DNA of 45,644 bases from Actinomycetes bacterium (GTDB taxonomy: Bacteria > Actinomycetota > Acidimicrobiia > Acidimicrobiales > JAJYXR01). The position numbers were made by a program, and so were the translations under genes. Location: positions 1 through 45,644 of the forward strand of contig JAJYXR010000009.1 in the NCBI GenBank assembly GCA_021801795.1, given 5' to 3'. The notes under the pieces were generated by a model, which did not search any database, was not told where the DNA came from, and saw nothing but the letters and a program-made list of their open reading frames with translations. Shown here in pieces: positions 17,280 to 25,355 of the stretch (position 1 is the first letter of the stretch; each line of letters opens with the position of its first letter).

Positions 17280-17339
17280 CAGATCCTCAGCCGCCAGGCG
17301 AGCCGCGGCTGGCCACTCGGCTGGCCTGGCATGACATCT

Positions 17340-17855
17340 TCACGATTCCCAGATGTCGTCTGGATAGGGTCGCCTCCGAGCCGGCAATGCCTCGCGCGTC
17401 CAGACCATGACCTTGCGGCGAAACGAGCAGACCTCGTCGCCACGCTGGTTGAAGGCCTTGGTCTCGACCGTCACTATCCCTCGATCTGGCTTCGAGGTCG
17501 ATGCGACCTTGTCCAACACCTTGGTCTCCGCGTAGATGGTGTCACCGTGGAATGTCGGGTACCTGTGGACCAGCGACTCCACCTCCAGGTTCGCTATCGC
17601 GGAGCCGCTGACGTCGGGCACGCTCATCCCCAACACCAGGGAGTAGACGAGGTTCCCGACTACGACGTTCCGGCCGTGCACCGTATCGTTCTCGGCGAAC
17701 CAGGCGTTCGTGTGCAGCGGGTGGTGGTTCATGGTGAGCATGCAGAAGAGGTGGTCGTCGGACTCGGTGATGGTCTTGCCGGGCCAATGCCTGTACACAT
17801 CGCCTATCTCGAAGTCCTCGAGACAGCGTCCGAAGGGTCGGTCGTAGCTGGTCAT
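17340..17855 (-). CDS. MaoC-family hydratase, candidate mesaconyl-CoA hydratase
   Basis: 171 aa, a single hot-dog MaoC domain. The catalytic Asp/His pair lies in T-E-S-D-D-H-L-F-C-M-L-T-M-N-H-H-P-L-H-T-N near residues 30-50. G-M-S-V-P-D-V-S-G-S-A-I-A-N-L and H-G-D-T-I-Y-A-E-T-K-V-L continue the pattern I know from the short actinobacterial MaoC proteins encoded with ethylmalonyl-CoA pathway genes. The proposed reaction is hydration of mesaconyl-CoA to beta-methylmalyl-CoA. Candidate dehydrogenase and lyase genes for the steps before and after lie 5-8 kb away in this window. The start overlaps the stop of the upstream membrane-protein gene as ATGA, so translation is coupled to it. Confidence 0.83.
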   Translation of the reverse strand: MTSYDRPFGRCLEDFEIGDVYRHWPGKTITESDDHLFCMLTMNHHPLHTNAWFAENDTVHGRNVVVGNLVYSLVLGMSVPDVSGSAIANLEVESLVHRYPTFHGDTIYAETKVLDKVASTSKPDRGIVTVETKAFNQRGDEVCSFRRKVMVWTREALPARRRPYPDDIWES

Positions 17856-19531
17856 GGGCTCTGGTGTAGTACGCCCCCGCTCTGAACGCCAGACGGAGCA
17901 CCCGATAGGCCTCCGTCGGAGCCGGCCGCGCCCCGAGGGCCTACTGGGGGGTCGGCACCGGGCAGACCACGCCGGCTGGCTGGGGCACCGGCAGGGCTCA
18001 CCAGCGATCTGGGGCCAAGGGCAGCCGCGGCCGCCACCACCGACCAGTAGCCGATCGCGGCCAGACCGAGCGAGTTCGCGAATATCGTGACCCGGTCCAC
18101 CGAGGTGGCCAGCCAGAAATCGATGACGGTGGTCCCGATCACGTAGAAAGCCGCGGTGGCCAGCACCTCGGCTGCCCCCATCGCCCATATCCATGGGTCC
18201 GCGCCTATGCCCAGACGCCTCCGCAGGGTCCCCATCAGGAGAAGGCCGAAGACCCCCACTGCGAGTGCGAGCCCAGCGGGGTGCAGATGGTCTGCAAGCG
18301 AACGAACTGTCGCGTCTAATCTGGAGGCTATCGAGCCGTGTCTCCTGCCACTCAGGTCTGGATCGGGCTGGGCGCCGACGAGGATCATCGTGAGCGGCCA
18401 TGCGATCACCGATGCCAGGCCGAAGATGCCCCACGCGACCTGGCGGGAATGCCCTGCCACGATGCTGGCCAGCCTGGCCGTGACGGAGCTGCCCATGCCC
18501 TGTGGAGGTAGGCCAGCGGCAGGGGGCAACGCCCCGAGATCGTCGCCGGGACCCACGTCGGGCCGATGCTTCCACCAGCGCAACACCAGCAGCACCACCA
18601 GCGCAGCTCCGGCTGCCGCCCCCTCGTTCTTCGTAAGCCCCCCTGTGGCCATGAGCACTGCGGCCACCCTGAGCGAAGAGCTGCCGAGCGGCATGGCTAG
18701 ACCGAAGCCGGCAGCCCCGACGGCAGAGGCCGACCAGAGAAGATCCACGTAGCCGTTCGTAGCCGAGCCGCCGGCCAGCCCGTAGACGCCGAAGCACCAG
18801 GCGACAGCCGCGATCACCCCCGCTGTGGCCACGAGGCTCGCGGGGAGGAGGCCCCCGCCATGCACACGGAGTCTCCTGCCAGTAGCCGTCCCCAGCTCCA
18901 CCAGCACGCACCCTGCTGCCCCGACGGCGACGGCGGTGGCGGTGGCCAGTATCACCTGGCCCACCCGGTAGCTCTGGGTGTGGCTGACGCTCCAGCCGAT
19001 CGCCACCACGGCTCCCCCGAGCGGGGGATAGCTCTGGTGGGCAAAGGGCAGGGCTGCGTTCATGAGAGCGGCATGGGCTGTGGCGTGACCCAGGTAGATC
19101 CAGGTCGCGTGCTCCAGCCAGATGCTCCGGGCATCGAAGCCGATCCGTGGCCTCACCACCGAGCGCAGGCACCACCCGACAGATCCGAGCACGCATACCA
19201 GACCGGTCAGGGACCATGCCGAGCTGAAGTGGTCTGCCGTGCCCCTCTCGTGGTGCCCAGCCAGGCCCTGGGCTTCTTCACCATCCTCCCGGTGGGCCAG
19301 CCAGGAAGCCAGGGCTGCGGCATTCACCGAGACCACGATGGCGACGAACCAACGCAGCACACCACCGGCCACCAGCACGGTGAAGGCCCCCGCGATGCCC
19401 GCCATCAGCATCCCGGCGAGCGGAGACAGGAACAGCGTGACCGGTCGCCATCCGACCAGGCGCCATGCAGGTAGCAGCCCAGCGGCAGTGAAGAGAGCCA
19501 TGGTCACCAGGACCGCAGGCAGCGTGCTCAT
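17852..19531 (-). CDS. polytopic membrane protein, glycosyltransferase (GT-C)-like
   Basis: 559 aa from ATG 19531, which overlaps the upstream stop as ATGA. Roughly eleven hydrophobic segments run through the protein. An early loop after the first helices contains G-F-D-A-R-S-I-W-L-E-H-A and later F-A-H-Q-S-Y-P-P-L-G-G. An acidic residue followed by W and a Y-P-P-L loop is the layout of GT-C lipid-linked sugar transferases (ArnT/PMT type), which use polyprenyl-phosphate sugars outside the membrane. The last 60 residues are a disordered Pro/Gly/Ser tail. The reading frame is open further upstream through the 18-nt repeat, but that part belongs to the upstream gene's other frame. Substrate unknown. 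Confidence 0.7.
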   Translation of the reverse strand: MSTLPAVLVTMALFTAAGLLPAWRLVGWRPVTLFLSPLAGMLMAGIAGAFTVLVAGGVLRWFVAIVVSVNAAALASWLAHREDGEEAQGLAGHHERGTADHFSSAWSLTGLVCVLGSVGWCLRSVVRPRIGFDARSIWLEHATWIYLGHATAHAALMNAALPFAHQSYPPLGGAVVAIGWSVSHTQSYRVGQVILATATAVAVGAAGCVLVELGTATGRRLRVHGGGLLPASLVATAGVIAAVAWCFGVYGLAGGSATNGYVDLLWSASAVGAAGFGLAMPLGSSSLRVAAVLMATGGLTKNEGAAAGAALVVLLVLRWWKHRPDVGPGDDLGALPPAAGLPPQGMGSSVTARLASIVAGHSRQVAWGIFGLASVIAWPLTMILVGAQPDPDLSGRRHGSIASRLDATVRSLADHLHPAGLALAVGVFGLLLMGTLRRRLGIGADPWIWAMGAAEVLATAAFYVIGTTVIDFWLATSVDRVTIFANSLGLAAIGYWSVVAAAAALGPRSLVSPAGAPASRRGLPGADPPVGPRGAAGSDGGLSGAPSGVQSGGVLHQSP

Positions 19532-20124
19532 GATCTCGACTCCGCGGATCCCGCTCGCAGCTGCGGCGCCCCGGCAGCGAGTCGGCTGCGCCGCGGAGGA
19601 CCAGACCGTGATGCGGGACCAGACCGTGATGCGGGACCAGACCGTGATGCGGGACCAGACCGTGATGCGGGACCAGACCGTGATGCGGGACCAGACCGTG
19701 ATGCGGGACCGCGTGAGGGCAGGCTCCGGGAACGGCCGAGACCGCCGGGGAGGGCCACTATCGAGCGACCCGCACAGGAGCCGGGGCCTGTCGAGTCGAC
19801 GAGGCGCAGCTCCACCACTGCCTCGGAACGCCGGTCGACGAGATCCGCCCAGCGCTCGACCGCCTTCGCGACAGTGATCCAGGCACCTGGTGGATGCTCG
19901 GAGATGTGGACCGGCTCGTCCGGAGACACCAGGCGGCGGGCATTGGCACCTAGGCACCTGTAGTAGCCGTCGAAGAACTGGGCGAGGCGCACCGAACGGG
20001 AGGAGGAGAGGACGTCGACAGTTCCCTCGCCACGCGACGCATAGGACCAGAGGATCGTCGCGGCGGCACAGAAGACGGCCAGGGCGGCGATGCGCGCGAG
20101 GAGGCCCACCCAGGAATGCCTCAC
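19528..20124 (-). CDS. single-TM hypothetical protein with repeat-rich tail
   Basis: 198 aa. One N-terminal TM (A-R-I-A-A-L-A-V-F-C-A-A-A-T-I-L-W, about 9-27) precedes an extracytoplasmic domain of about 110 residues (F-F-D-G-Y-Y-R-C-L-G, H-I-S-E-H-P-P-G-A-W-I-T-V, V-E-L-R-L-V-D-S). The C-terminal tail is made of six G-P-A-S-R-S units from an 18-nt minisatellite, then more Arg/Ser/Gly. Its stop overlaps the start of the GT-C-like gene as ATGA, so the two are likely made together and may form a complex. I do not recognise the family. The tail is probably disordered and length-variable. Confidence 0.6.
   Translation of the reverse strand: MRHSWVGLLARIAALAVFCAAATILWSYASRGEGTVDVLSSSRSVRLAQFFDGYYRCLGANARRLVSPDEPVHISEHPPGAWITVAKAVERWADLVDRRSEAVVELRLVDSTGPGSCAGRSIVALPGGLGRSRSLPSRGPASRSGPASRSGPASRSGPASRSGPASRSGPASRSGPPRRSRLAAGAPQLRAGSAESRS
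19599..19706. repeat. 18-nt minisatellite, 6 copies, coding
   Basis: Six perfect copies of GACCAGACCGTGATGCGG lie in frame at the C-terminus of the single-TM protein. They also remain open on the plus strand and on the frame of the downstream membrane-protein gene, which makes long spurious ORFs here. Confidence 0.95.
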
Positions 20125-20169
20125 CCGCTTCCCCTAGCTCACCTGCGACCGAAGTGGCGGAGCCAATGC

Positions 20170-20604
20170 TCAGGAGTCCTCAAGAACGGCCGGGCGGGTG
20201 GTGAAGGCGAGCGCCCAGTCCGCGTGGCTGGAGCCGTCGATCGCCAGCCTCCAGTTGAAGCGGTTGCCTGGTGCGAGCGGGAGCGGGCCCAGGTTCACCA
20301 CCAGGGTGACGTCTGCGGGGGTGCCGGCGGGAACCGTAGGGGGCCTGGCTACCTGGAACTCTCCACGAACCTCTACTGGCTGTGCGCCGTCGGGGGTGTC
20401 CACCATGACCGGACGGCCGTCTGCATCCTCGAGGTAGAGCTCCCAGTGGTGGGGCACCTCGGCTTCGTTCCACCCTACATCGATCTTCAGGGCGATGGCC
20501 GAGGGCATGGGCTCGGGACCGGTGAGGGACCAGCCACCTCCCAATATGTAGAGCTTGCCGTCAGCCACCTGCGCCGCGTCGCACAGCAACATCATCACCT
20601 TCAT
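20170..20604 (-). CDS. DUF6941-like protein
   Basis: 144 aa, single beta-rich domain. The opening M-K-V-M-M-L-L-C-D-A-A-Q-V-A-D-G-K-L-Y-I-L-G-G-G-W and the middle V-P-H-H-W-E-L-Y-L-E-D-A-D-G are those of a conserved actinobacterial family I know as DUF6941; its function is not established. No signal peptide or membrane segment. A leaderless promoter (TAGCCT, 7 nt before the ATG) shows independent transcription. The convergent/tandem gaps on either side (20125-20169, 20605-20678) are short and empty apart from this promoter. Confidence 0.75.
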   Translation of the reverse strand: MKVMMLLCDAAQVADGKLYILGGGWSLTGPEPMPSAIALKIDVGWNEAEVPHHWELYLEDADGRPVMVDTPDGAQPVEVRGEFQVARPPTVPAGTPADVTLVVNLGPLPLAPGNRFNWRLAIDGSSHADWALAFTTRPAVLEDS

Positions 20605-20611
20605 CGGGACG

Positions 20612-20617
20612 AGGCTA
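20612..20617 (-). promoter_or_regulatory. -10 TAGCCT, leaderless promoter
   Basis: TAGCCT on the minus strand ends 7 nt before the ATG of the DUF6941-like gene, with no Shine-Dalgarno sequence. Confidence 0.6.
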
Positions 20618-20678
20618 GTTCCTCGTCGGGACAGCGGTACTACTCATCCAAGAGGCAGGACGTGAACCAGCATCCTGT

Positions 20679-21899
20679 TCAGGAGATGAGGGCCAGGAAG
20701 GCTCGCAGAACCGACTCCGGCCAACTGCCGGGTTCCATGGAGGAGTTGAAGCGGAGGCCGCCCTTTCGCATGGCCATCTCCGGGTTCAATGTCGAGTTCG
20801 CCAGGCCAACCAGGGTGGCGAAGTCGACCAGGATCGTCGGCAGTTCCCCGCCACCTCCCCTCCTCACGGTGCCAGATGCGAGGTCAACGCTCCAGGAGGA
20901 GCCCTCGCCGCAGTCCGAGACGAGCAACCGGAACACCTCAGGCGCTCTGGTCTCCAGCTGCCGCTCGGCTGCCGAGCGATCCCCTAGGAGCCTCTGCTGC
21001 ACGCGCCCGGTCATCATGGCGGCTACCGCCGCGTCCCTCGACGGGTCGAGGATCCCGCCCCGTAACGGCGAAGCCTCCATGCCCCATGTGGGGCCCACCG
21101 TGGGGTACTGGAGCCTGGCGAGCAGATCGTTCACGACTCCCAGGGTGATCTCCGGGATCAGCTCCACGTCGACCGCTGCACCGGTGCCGATGGAGCGGCT
21201 GTGGAGACCGTCGGTGTAGGCCTGGTTCCCGTCGCCGGGGCCCGCGACGAGACCTTGGGTCCAGGCCGAGGAGAGCACGGCAGGATCCCACGCGAGGCCG
21301 ATCAGATCGGTGCAGCGGCGAAGCACGCTCTCGGGGCTGCGGACCAGGTCTTCGTAGCGCACCCTCGCACACTGATCCGGATGGGACTCCTCGAAGGCGA
21401 GAATCCGGGCGGTACGGTCGATCCAGTACTGGGTGAGGCCATAGACAAAGTTGTCGGGCGGTATGTATGGCGATACGCCGTAGTAGCGAAATCCCCAGGG
21501 GCTGGACTCCACTATCGAGGCAACTACGTCCATCGCGTGCCTGTAGAGGCAGATGAACCGTGCATCGGGAAAGAGCCTGACCAGCAGGTCGGCGTGCTCG
21601 GCATTGATGAGGGACTTCTCGCAGTAGACAGGCTTGGCGGCTGCGCGGCGATGCCAGTCCATGACCGCCTCCAGGGAGCGGCGGGACTGGTCGATGGCGG
21701 CGCGCTCCCGTTCGGCGGCGGTGGCCTGGTCCTCTGTGGTCATCCAGGTGGTGAAGGTGGTCCTCGCTATGGCGGCCGTGTTCAGCTCGGGCGGGCAGGT
21801 CACCTTCGGGTGAGCGTCGAGCAGCCGCCGCATGAGGGTGGAGCCGCAACGCGCTGCGGTAAGGACGAACACCGGGTTATCCAGACTGGAGACGCCCAT
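20679..21899 (-). CDS. sulfotransferase-family protein with SCP2-like C-terminal domain
   Basis: 406 aa. The 5'-phosphosulfate loop is V-L-T-A-A-R-C-G-S-T-L-M-R-R-L-L at residues 12-27. A catalytic-region H-P near 30 and a 3'-phosphate-type segment R-F-I-C-L-Y-R-H-A-M-D-V-V-A-S near 106-120 follow. This marks the PAPS sulfotransferase fold (Sulfotransfer_3 type). From about residue 328 the text changes to W-S-V-D-L-A-S-G-T-V ... T-I-L-V-D-F-A-T-L-V-G-L ... N-P-E-M-A-M-R-K-G-G-L-R-F, which resembles an SCP2 sterol-carrier domain. I infer sulfation of a lipid or other hydrophobic acceptor. Leaderless promoter TAACGT, 8 nt before the ATG; divergent from the methyltransferase. Confidence 0.82.
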   Translation of the reverse strand: MGVSSLDNPVFVLTAARCGSTLMRRLLDAHPKVTCPPELNTAAIARTTFTTWMTTEDQATAAERERAAIDQSRRSLEAVMDWHRRAAAKPVYCEKSLINAEHADLLVRLFPDARFICLYRHAMDVVASIVESSPWGFRYYGVSPYIPPDNFVYGLTQYWIDRTARILAFEESHPDQCARVRYEDLVRSPESVLRRCTDLIGLAWDPAVLSSAWTQGLVAGPGDGNQAYTDGLHSRSIGTGAAVDVELIPEITLGVVNDLLARLQYPTVGPTWGMEASPLRGGILDPSRDAAVAAMMTGRVQQRLLGDRSAAERQLETRAPEVFRLLVSDCGEGSSWSVDLASGTVRRGGGGELPTILVDFATLVGLANSTLNPEMAMRKGGLRFNSSMEPGSWPESVLRAFLALIS

Positions 21900-21907
21900 C
21901 TGTGCAG

Positions 21908-21963
21908 ACGTTAGCCGACCCGACCGGCTGCCCCAGGGGAGAGCAGCCGGGGCCAGCTATCCT
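21908..21963. promoter_or_regulatory. divergent leaderless promoters (TAACGT minus, TATCCT plus)
   Basis: The 71-bp gap between the sulfotransferase and methyltransferase genes holds TAACGT (minus, 21908-21913, 8 nt before ATG 21899) and TATCCT (plus, 21958-21963, 7 nt before ATG 21971). Neither gene has a Shine-Dalgarno sequence. Confidence 0.6.
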
Positions 21964-21970
21964 CTCGGGC

Positions 21971-22696
21971 ATGCAACAGGGCACGGAGGATGAGGGGGGC
22001 AGCACCTCTCTGCCGCTCAGCGAGGCGATGGAGTCGGCCATGTACCACCTCCGCGACGACGTCTACCGCAGGCCCCTCGCGACCGCCCTCGGACGGCTGG
22101 GCATCGAAGAGGGCTGGCGCTGCGTGGACGTCGGTGCCGGAGGGGGTGACGTCTCGGTGGCCCTGGCCGAGGTGGTGGGCAGGTCCGGACGTGTCTACGC
22201 AGTCGACTCCGACCCAGCCAGGCGGGACGAGGTGGCAGCAGCCGCGGCCAGCCATGCCCAGGTGCTGGCCATCACCCAGGCCGCTGAGGATCTACTCCTG
22301 CCCGAGACCGTGGACCTCTCCTTCTGCCGCTTCCTGCTGCTGCACGTCCGCGACCCGCTGGTAGCGCTCGACCGTATGATTCGGGCGACCCGTCCTGGTG
22401 GATGGGTGGTGGCTCAGGAGCCGATCACCTCGGCAGGTCGGGTAGACGGTCGGCCTCTGTCGATGCCCGGAGCGCGCTGGCCAGACGTGGGTGCCGTGCT
22501 TCCGGCCCTCGCGAAGCAGGTAGGCCTCGATGTGGTGGACGCCTGGGCGGAGGCCCCCGCCGGGGCAGGTCCCGGCCCCATAGCGCGCTACCTGGAAGCC
22601 CTCACAGGGGTGGACCCCGGCGATGACGCCGTGGTCCTGCCTCCGCTCGTCACCGTGGTCGCCCGCGCTCCGGTGCCGGTATCCTCTCAGGCGTGA
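21971..22696 (+). CDS. class I SAM-dependent methyltransferase
   Basis: 241 aa from ATG 21971, set by the leaderless promoter. SAM-binding motif I is V-D-V-G-A-G-G-G-D-V near residues 53-62, and motif II V-Y-A-V-D-S-D near 75-81. L-S-F-C-R-F-L-L-L-H-V-R-D-P near 115 and the R-A-T-R-P-G-G-W-V-V-A-Q-E motif near 136-148 complete a Methyltransf_11/25 type fold. The acceptor is unknown. The stop overlaps the GTG of the acyl-CoA dehydrogenase gene as GTGA, and that gene also has its own -10 inside this one, so the two can be expressed together or separately. Confidence 0.87.
   Translation: MQQGTEDEGGSTSLPLSEAMESAMYHLRDDVYRRPLATALGRLGIEEGWRCVDVGAGGGDVSVALAEVVGRSGRVYAVDSDPARRDEVAAAAASHAQVLAITQAAEDLLLPETVDLSFCRFLLLHVRDPLVALDRMIRATRPGGWVVAQEPITSAGRVDGRPLSMPGARWPDVGAVLPALAKQVGLDVVDAWAEAPAGAGPGPIARYLEALTGVDPGDDAVVLPPLVTVVARAPVPVSSQA
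22680..22685 (+). promoter_or_regulatory. -10 TATCCT inside the methyltransferase gene
   Basis: TATCCT ends 7 nt before GTG 22693. The 16-nt block from the -10 to the start codon is almost identical to that of the methyltransferase gene 0.7 kb upstream (TATCCTCTCgGGCATG versus TATCCTCTCaGGCGTG). Confidence 0.55.
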
Positions 22697-24327
22697 CCAC
22701 CAGCGAGAACCCCCCCGACACCTCGGCAGCGTCTTGTGCCCTAGCCCTGGCTTCGGGGATGATCGGGCAGGCAGCTGCTCACCTGGCCAGCACCGGAGGC
22801 ATCGAGGAGCACCAGGTAGCCGCCTACGACCTAGCTCACGGGGCGGCAGCCGTGAGGACGGCGGAGGCTGTGCTGGCCTACGCGGCACACGGCACTGACG
22901 AGGCACGCATCGCGTGCGCCTTCGTGGCCGATGCGCTGGCAGACCTGTTGGCCCGGACAGCAGGCCGGGAGCCTCTATGGGGCATCCAGCCTGGATGGGC
23001 TGACCCGGCACGGGACTTCCTCGAGGAGCATCGCGATCCAGCCCGCCTCGCCCAGCTCTGCGGAATGGAGGGTGATCGGCATCTCGACGCAGACTTCGAG
23101 ATGGTTCGCGACACCTTCCACAGGTTTGCCCTGGAGCGCGTGAGACCGGTGGCCGAGCACGTTCACCGCGCCAACGACGACATCCCCGAAGAGGTGATCG
23201 AGGGCCTGGCCGAGCTGGGTGGCTTCGGCCTGTCGGTGCCCGAGAGCTACGGAGGGTTCGCCTCGGGCGGCGAGAGCGACTACCTGGGGATGGTCGTGGC
23301 GACCGAGGAGCTGTCCTGGGGATCGCTCGGCGCAGGAGGATCGCTCATCACGCGCCCCGAGATCCTGGCGCGTGCCCTGGTGAACGGGGGCACTGAGGAG
23401 CAGAAGCGCGAGTGGCTGCCTAGGCTGGCCTCGGGCGAGATCATGGCTGCCGTCGCGGTCACCGAGCCGGACTTCGGCTCCGACGTGGCAGGCCTGACCA
23501 CCTCGGCTACACCGGTCGGGGGCGGCTGGCTGCTGAACGGGGTGAAGACCTGGTGCACCTTCGCGGCCAGAGCAGATGTCCTCATGCTGCTCGCGCGCAC
23601 CGACCCCGACCGCAGCCTGGCCCACCGGGGGCTCTCGCTCTTCGTGGTGCCTAAGGACAGAGCTGCCGGCCACGGCTTCGTCCTGAACCAGAGCGCCCGC
23701 GCCGGGGTGAGCACCGGCGGCCGAATGGAGGGGCGACCGATAGACACCCTGGGATACCGGGGGATGCACTCCTACGAGATCTCCCTCGAGAACTGGTTCG
23801 TCCCCTCCGAGAACCTGATCGGTGGGGCATCCGGAGAGGGCAAGGGCTTCTACCTCCAGATGCAGGGCTTCGAGAACGGCCGGCTCCAGACAGCGGCGCG
23901 GGCCCTGGGAGTCATGCAGGCTGCCTACGAAGCCGCCTATGCCTACGCGACCCAGAGGACCGTGTTCGGAAAGCCGATCATCGACTACCAGCTCACCCAG
24001 GCGAAGCTGGCACGCATGTCCGTCATCATCCAGGCCACGCGGCAGTTCGCCTACCAGGTGGCCCGTCTCATGGCCAAGGGCGAGGGGGCGCTGGAGGCAT
24101 CCATGGTGAAGGCCTACGTCTGCAGGGCTGCGGAGTGGGTGACGCGAGAGGCGATGCAGGTCCACGGCGGCATGGGATATGCCGAGGAGTTCCCCGTCAG
24201 CCGCTACTTCGTCGACGCACGGGTGCTCTCTATATTCGAGGGCGCCGACGAGACGCTGGCGCTGAAGGTGATCGCCAGGCGCCTAACCGAGGCTGCCGGT
24301 ACCGGGAACGAGCTCCCTAGGAGTTAG
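22693..24327 (+). CDS. acyl-CoA dehydrogenase, probable (2S)-methylsuccinyl-CoA dehydrogenase
   Basis: 544 aa, longer than ordinary acyl-CoA dehydrogenases (about 380-400) by an N-terminal helical extension of some 130 residues, as in methylsuccinyl-CoA dehydrogenase (Mcd). The core has G-L-S-V-P-E-S-Y-G-G-F near 176-186, G-E-S-D-Y-L-G-M-V-V-A-T-E-E-L near 190-205, the FAD/substrate loop A-V-T-E-P-D-F-G-S-D-V near 255, and C-terminal V-H-G-G-M-G-Y-A-E-E-F-P-V-S-R-Y. Mcd oxidises methylsuccinyl-CoA to mesaconyl-CoA in the ethylmalonyl-CoA pathway of acetyl-CoA assimilation. The candidate hydratase and lyase nearby support this. It overlaps the convergent lyase gene by 11 nt. Confidence 0.85.
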   Translation: MTTSENPPDTSAASCALALASGMIGQAAAHLASTGGIEEHQVAAYDLAHGAAAVRTAEAVLAYAAHGTDEARIACAFVADALADLLARTAGREPLWGIQPGWADPARDFLEEHRDPARLAQLCGMEGDRHLDADFEMVRDTFHRFALERVRPVAEHVHRANDDIPEEVIEGLAELGGFGLSVPESYGGFASGGESDYLGMVVATEELSWGSLGAGGSLITRPEILARALVNGGTEEQKREWLPRLASGEIMAAVAVTEPDFGSDVAGLTTSATPVGGGWLLNGVKTWCTFAARADVLMLLARTDPDRSLAHRGLSLFVVPKDRAAGHGFVLNQSARAGVSTGGRMEGRPIDTLGYRGMHSYEISLENWFVPSENLIGGASGEGKGFYLQMQGFENGRLQTAARALGVMQAAYEAAYAYATQRTVFGKPIIDYQLTQAKLARMSVIIQATRQFAYQVARLMAKGEGALEASMVKAYVCRAAEWVTREAMQVHGGMGYAEEFPVSRYFVDARVLSIFEGADETLALKVIARRLTEAAGTGNELPRS

Positions 24328-25255
24328 AGCGGCTGAGACCTGCTCGCTCCCCGCGGCTTACGAACTTCGTAGCCATCTTCCGGCTGGCCTCGTCGATCAT
24401 CTCGTCGCCGAACATGACCGCACCCTTGCCTTCGTCCTCGGTGGCGGTCCGGTAGGCATCGAGGATGTCCCAGGCCCGGTCGAACTGCTCCTGGGTGGGC
24501 GAGTAGACCTCGTTCAGGATCGCCACCTGGTCGGGATTCAGCGCCCACTTACCGTCGTAGCCGAGCGTGCGGGTGCGTAGGGCGAACCGCCTGAGGCCCT
24601 CCGTGTCACGGATCTTCAGGTAGGGACCGTCGATCACCTGGAGCCCGTTGGCCCGTCCGGCCATCAGGATCTTCGAGAACACGTAGTGGAAATGGTCGCC
24701 GGGGTACTCGGGGATCTCCACCCCTCCAGTGAGCACCGGCATCTCCATCGAGGCGGCGAAGTCGGCTGGGCCGAAGATGATCGTCTCCAGGCGCTCGGAG
24801 GCTGCACAGATCTCCTCCACCGCTATCAGGCCCCTGGTGGTCTCGATCTGTGCCTCGATGCCTATATGCCCTTCCGGAAGGCCACAGTTCGCCTCCACCT
24901 GCCTTAGCAGCAGGTCCAGGGCCACTACCTCCGCGGCCGACTGCACCTTGGGCAGCATGATCTCGTCCAGGCGCTCTCCTGCCCCCGACACCACCTCGAT
25001 CACGTCGCCGTATGTCCAGCGGGTGTCCCACGCGTTCACCCGGACGCACAGGACGCGATCATCCCAGGGCTGCTTCCTGATGGCCTCCACCACCTTCGCG
25101 CGCGCCCCCTCCTTCTCCTGGGGCGCCACCGAGTCCTCGAGGTCGAGGAAGGTCATGTCCGCGCCGACGGTCGGGGCCTTCTCGAGGAAGCGCTCGTTCG
25201 ACCCCGGCACCGACAGGCACGAACGGCGTGGCAGGTTCCTGCTGCGATTGGACAT
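24317..25255 (-). CDS. CitE-like CoA-ester lyase, candidate malyl-CoA/beta-methylmalyl-CoA lyase
   Basis: 312 aa, HpcH/HpaI TIM-barrel family. Conserved S-C-L-S-V-P-G-S-N near residues 12-20, F-L-D-L-E-D-S-V-A-P near 33-42, R-V-N near 70, an I-E-A-Q-I-E-T segment near 135 with the metal-binding Glu, and I-I-F-G-P-A-D-F-A-A-S near 160 with the metal Asp. In the ethylmalonyl-CoA pathway this lyase splits beta-methylmalyl-CoA into propionyl-CoA and glyoxylate and also acts on malyl-CoA. ATG 25255 follows a TAGCAT -10 by 7 nt. A 26-nt direct repeat straddles its promoter region. The product of related citE genes could instead act on citramalyl-CoA. Confidence 0.83.
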   Translation of the reverse strand: MSNRSRNLPRRSCLSVPGSNERFLEKAPTVGADMTFLDLEDSVAPQEKEGARAKVVEAIRKQPWDDRVLCVRVNAWDTRWTYGDVIEVVSGAGERLDEIMLPKVQSAAEVVALDLLLRQVEANCGLPEGHIGIEAQIETTRGLIAVEEICAASERLETIIFGPADFAASMEMPVLTGGVEIPEYPGDHFHYVFSKILMAGRANGLQVIDGPYLKIRDTEGLRRFALRTRTLGYDGKWALNPDQVAILNEVYSPTQEQFDRAWDILDAYRTATEDEGKGAVMFGDEMIDEASRKMATKFVSRGERAGLSRSNS

Positions 25256-25262
25256 GCCCGAG

Positions 25263-25343
25263 ATGCTATCCGGTGCGAGCGGCCGGGCCGGCAACGCCAG
25301 ACCCGGTAGCCTCGAGCCTATCCGGTGCGAGCGGTCGGGCCGG
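25263..25343. promoter_or_regulatory. leaderless promoter of the CoA-ester lyase gene, with 26-nt direct repeat
   Basis: TAGCAT (minus strand, 25263-25268) ends 7 nt before ATG 25255. A 26-nt sequence starting CTATCCGGTGCGAGCGG occurs at 25266-25291 and again at 25318-25343 with one mismatch, five helical turns apart (52 nt start to start). The first copy covers the -10 and spacer, so this may be an operator pair for the divergent genes; that is inference. Confidence 0.6.
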
Positions 25344-25355
25344 ACCGCACCTAGC

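Noticed and set aside
19122..19877. Plus-strand reading frame through the 18-nt repeat (D-Q-T-V-M-R units)
   Set aside because: It is the antisense shadow of the two coupled membrane-protein genes; the repeat lacks stops in several frames and lengthens false frames.
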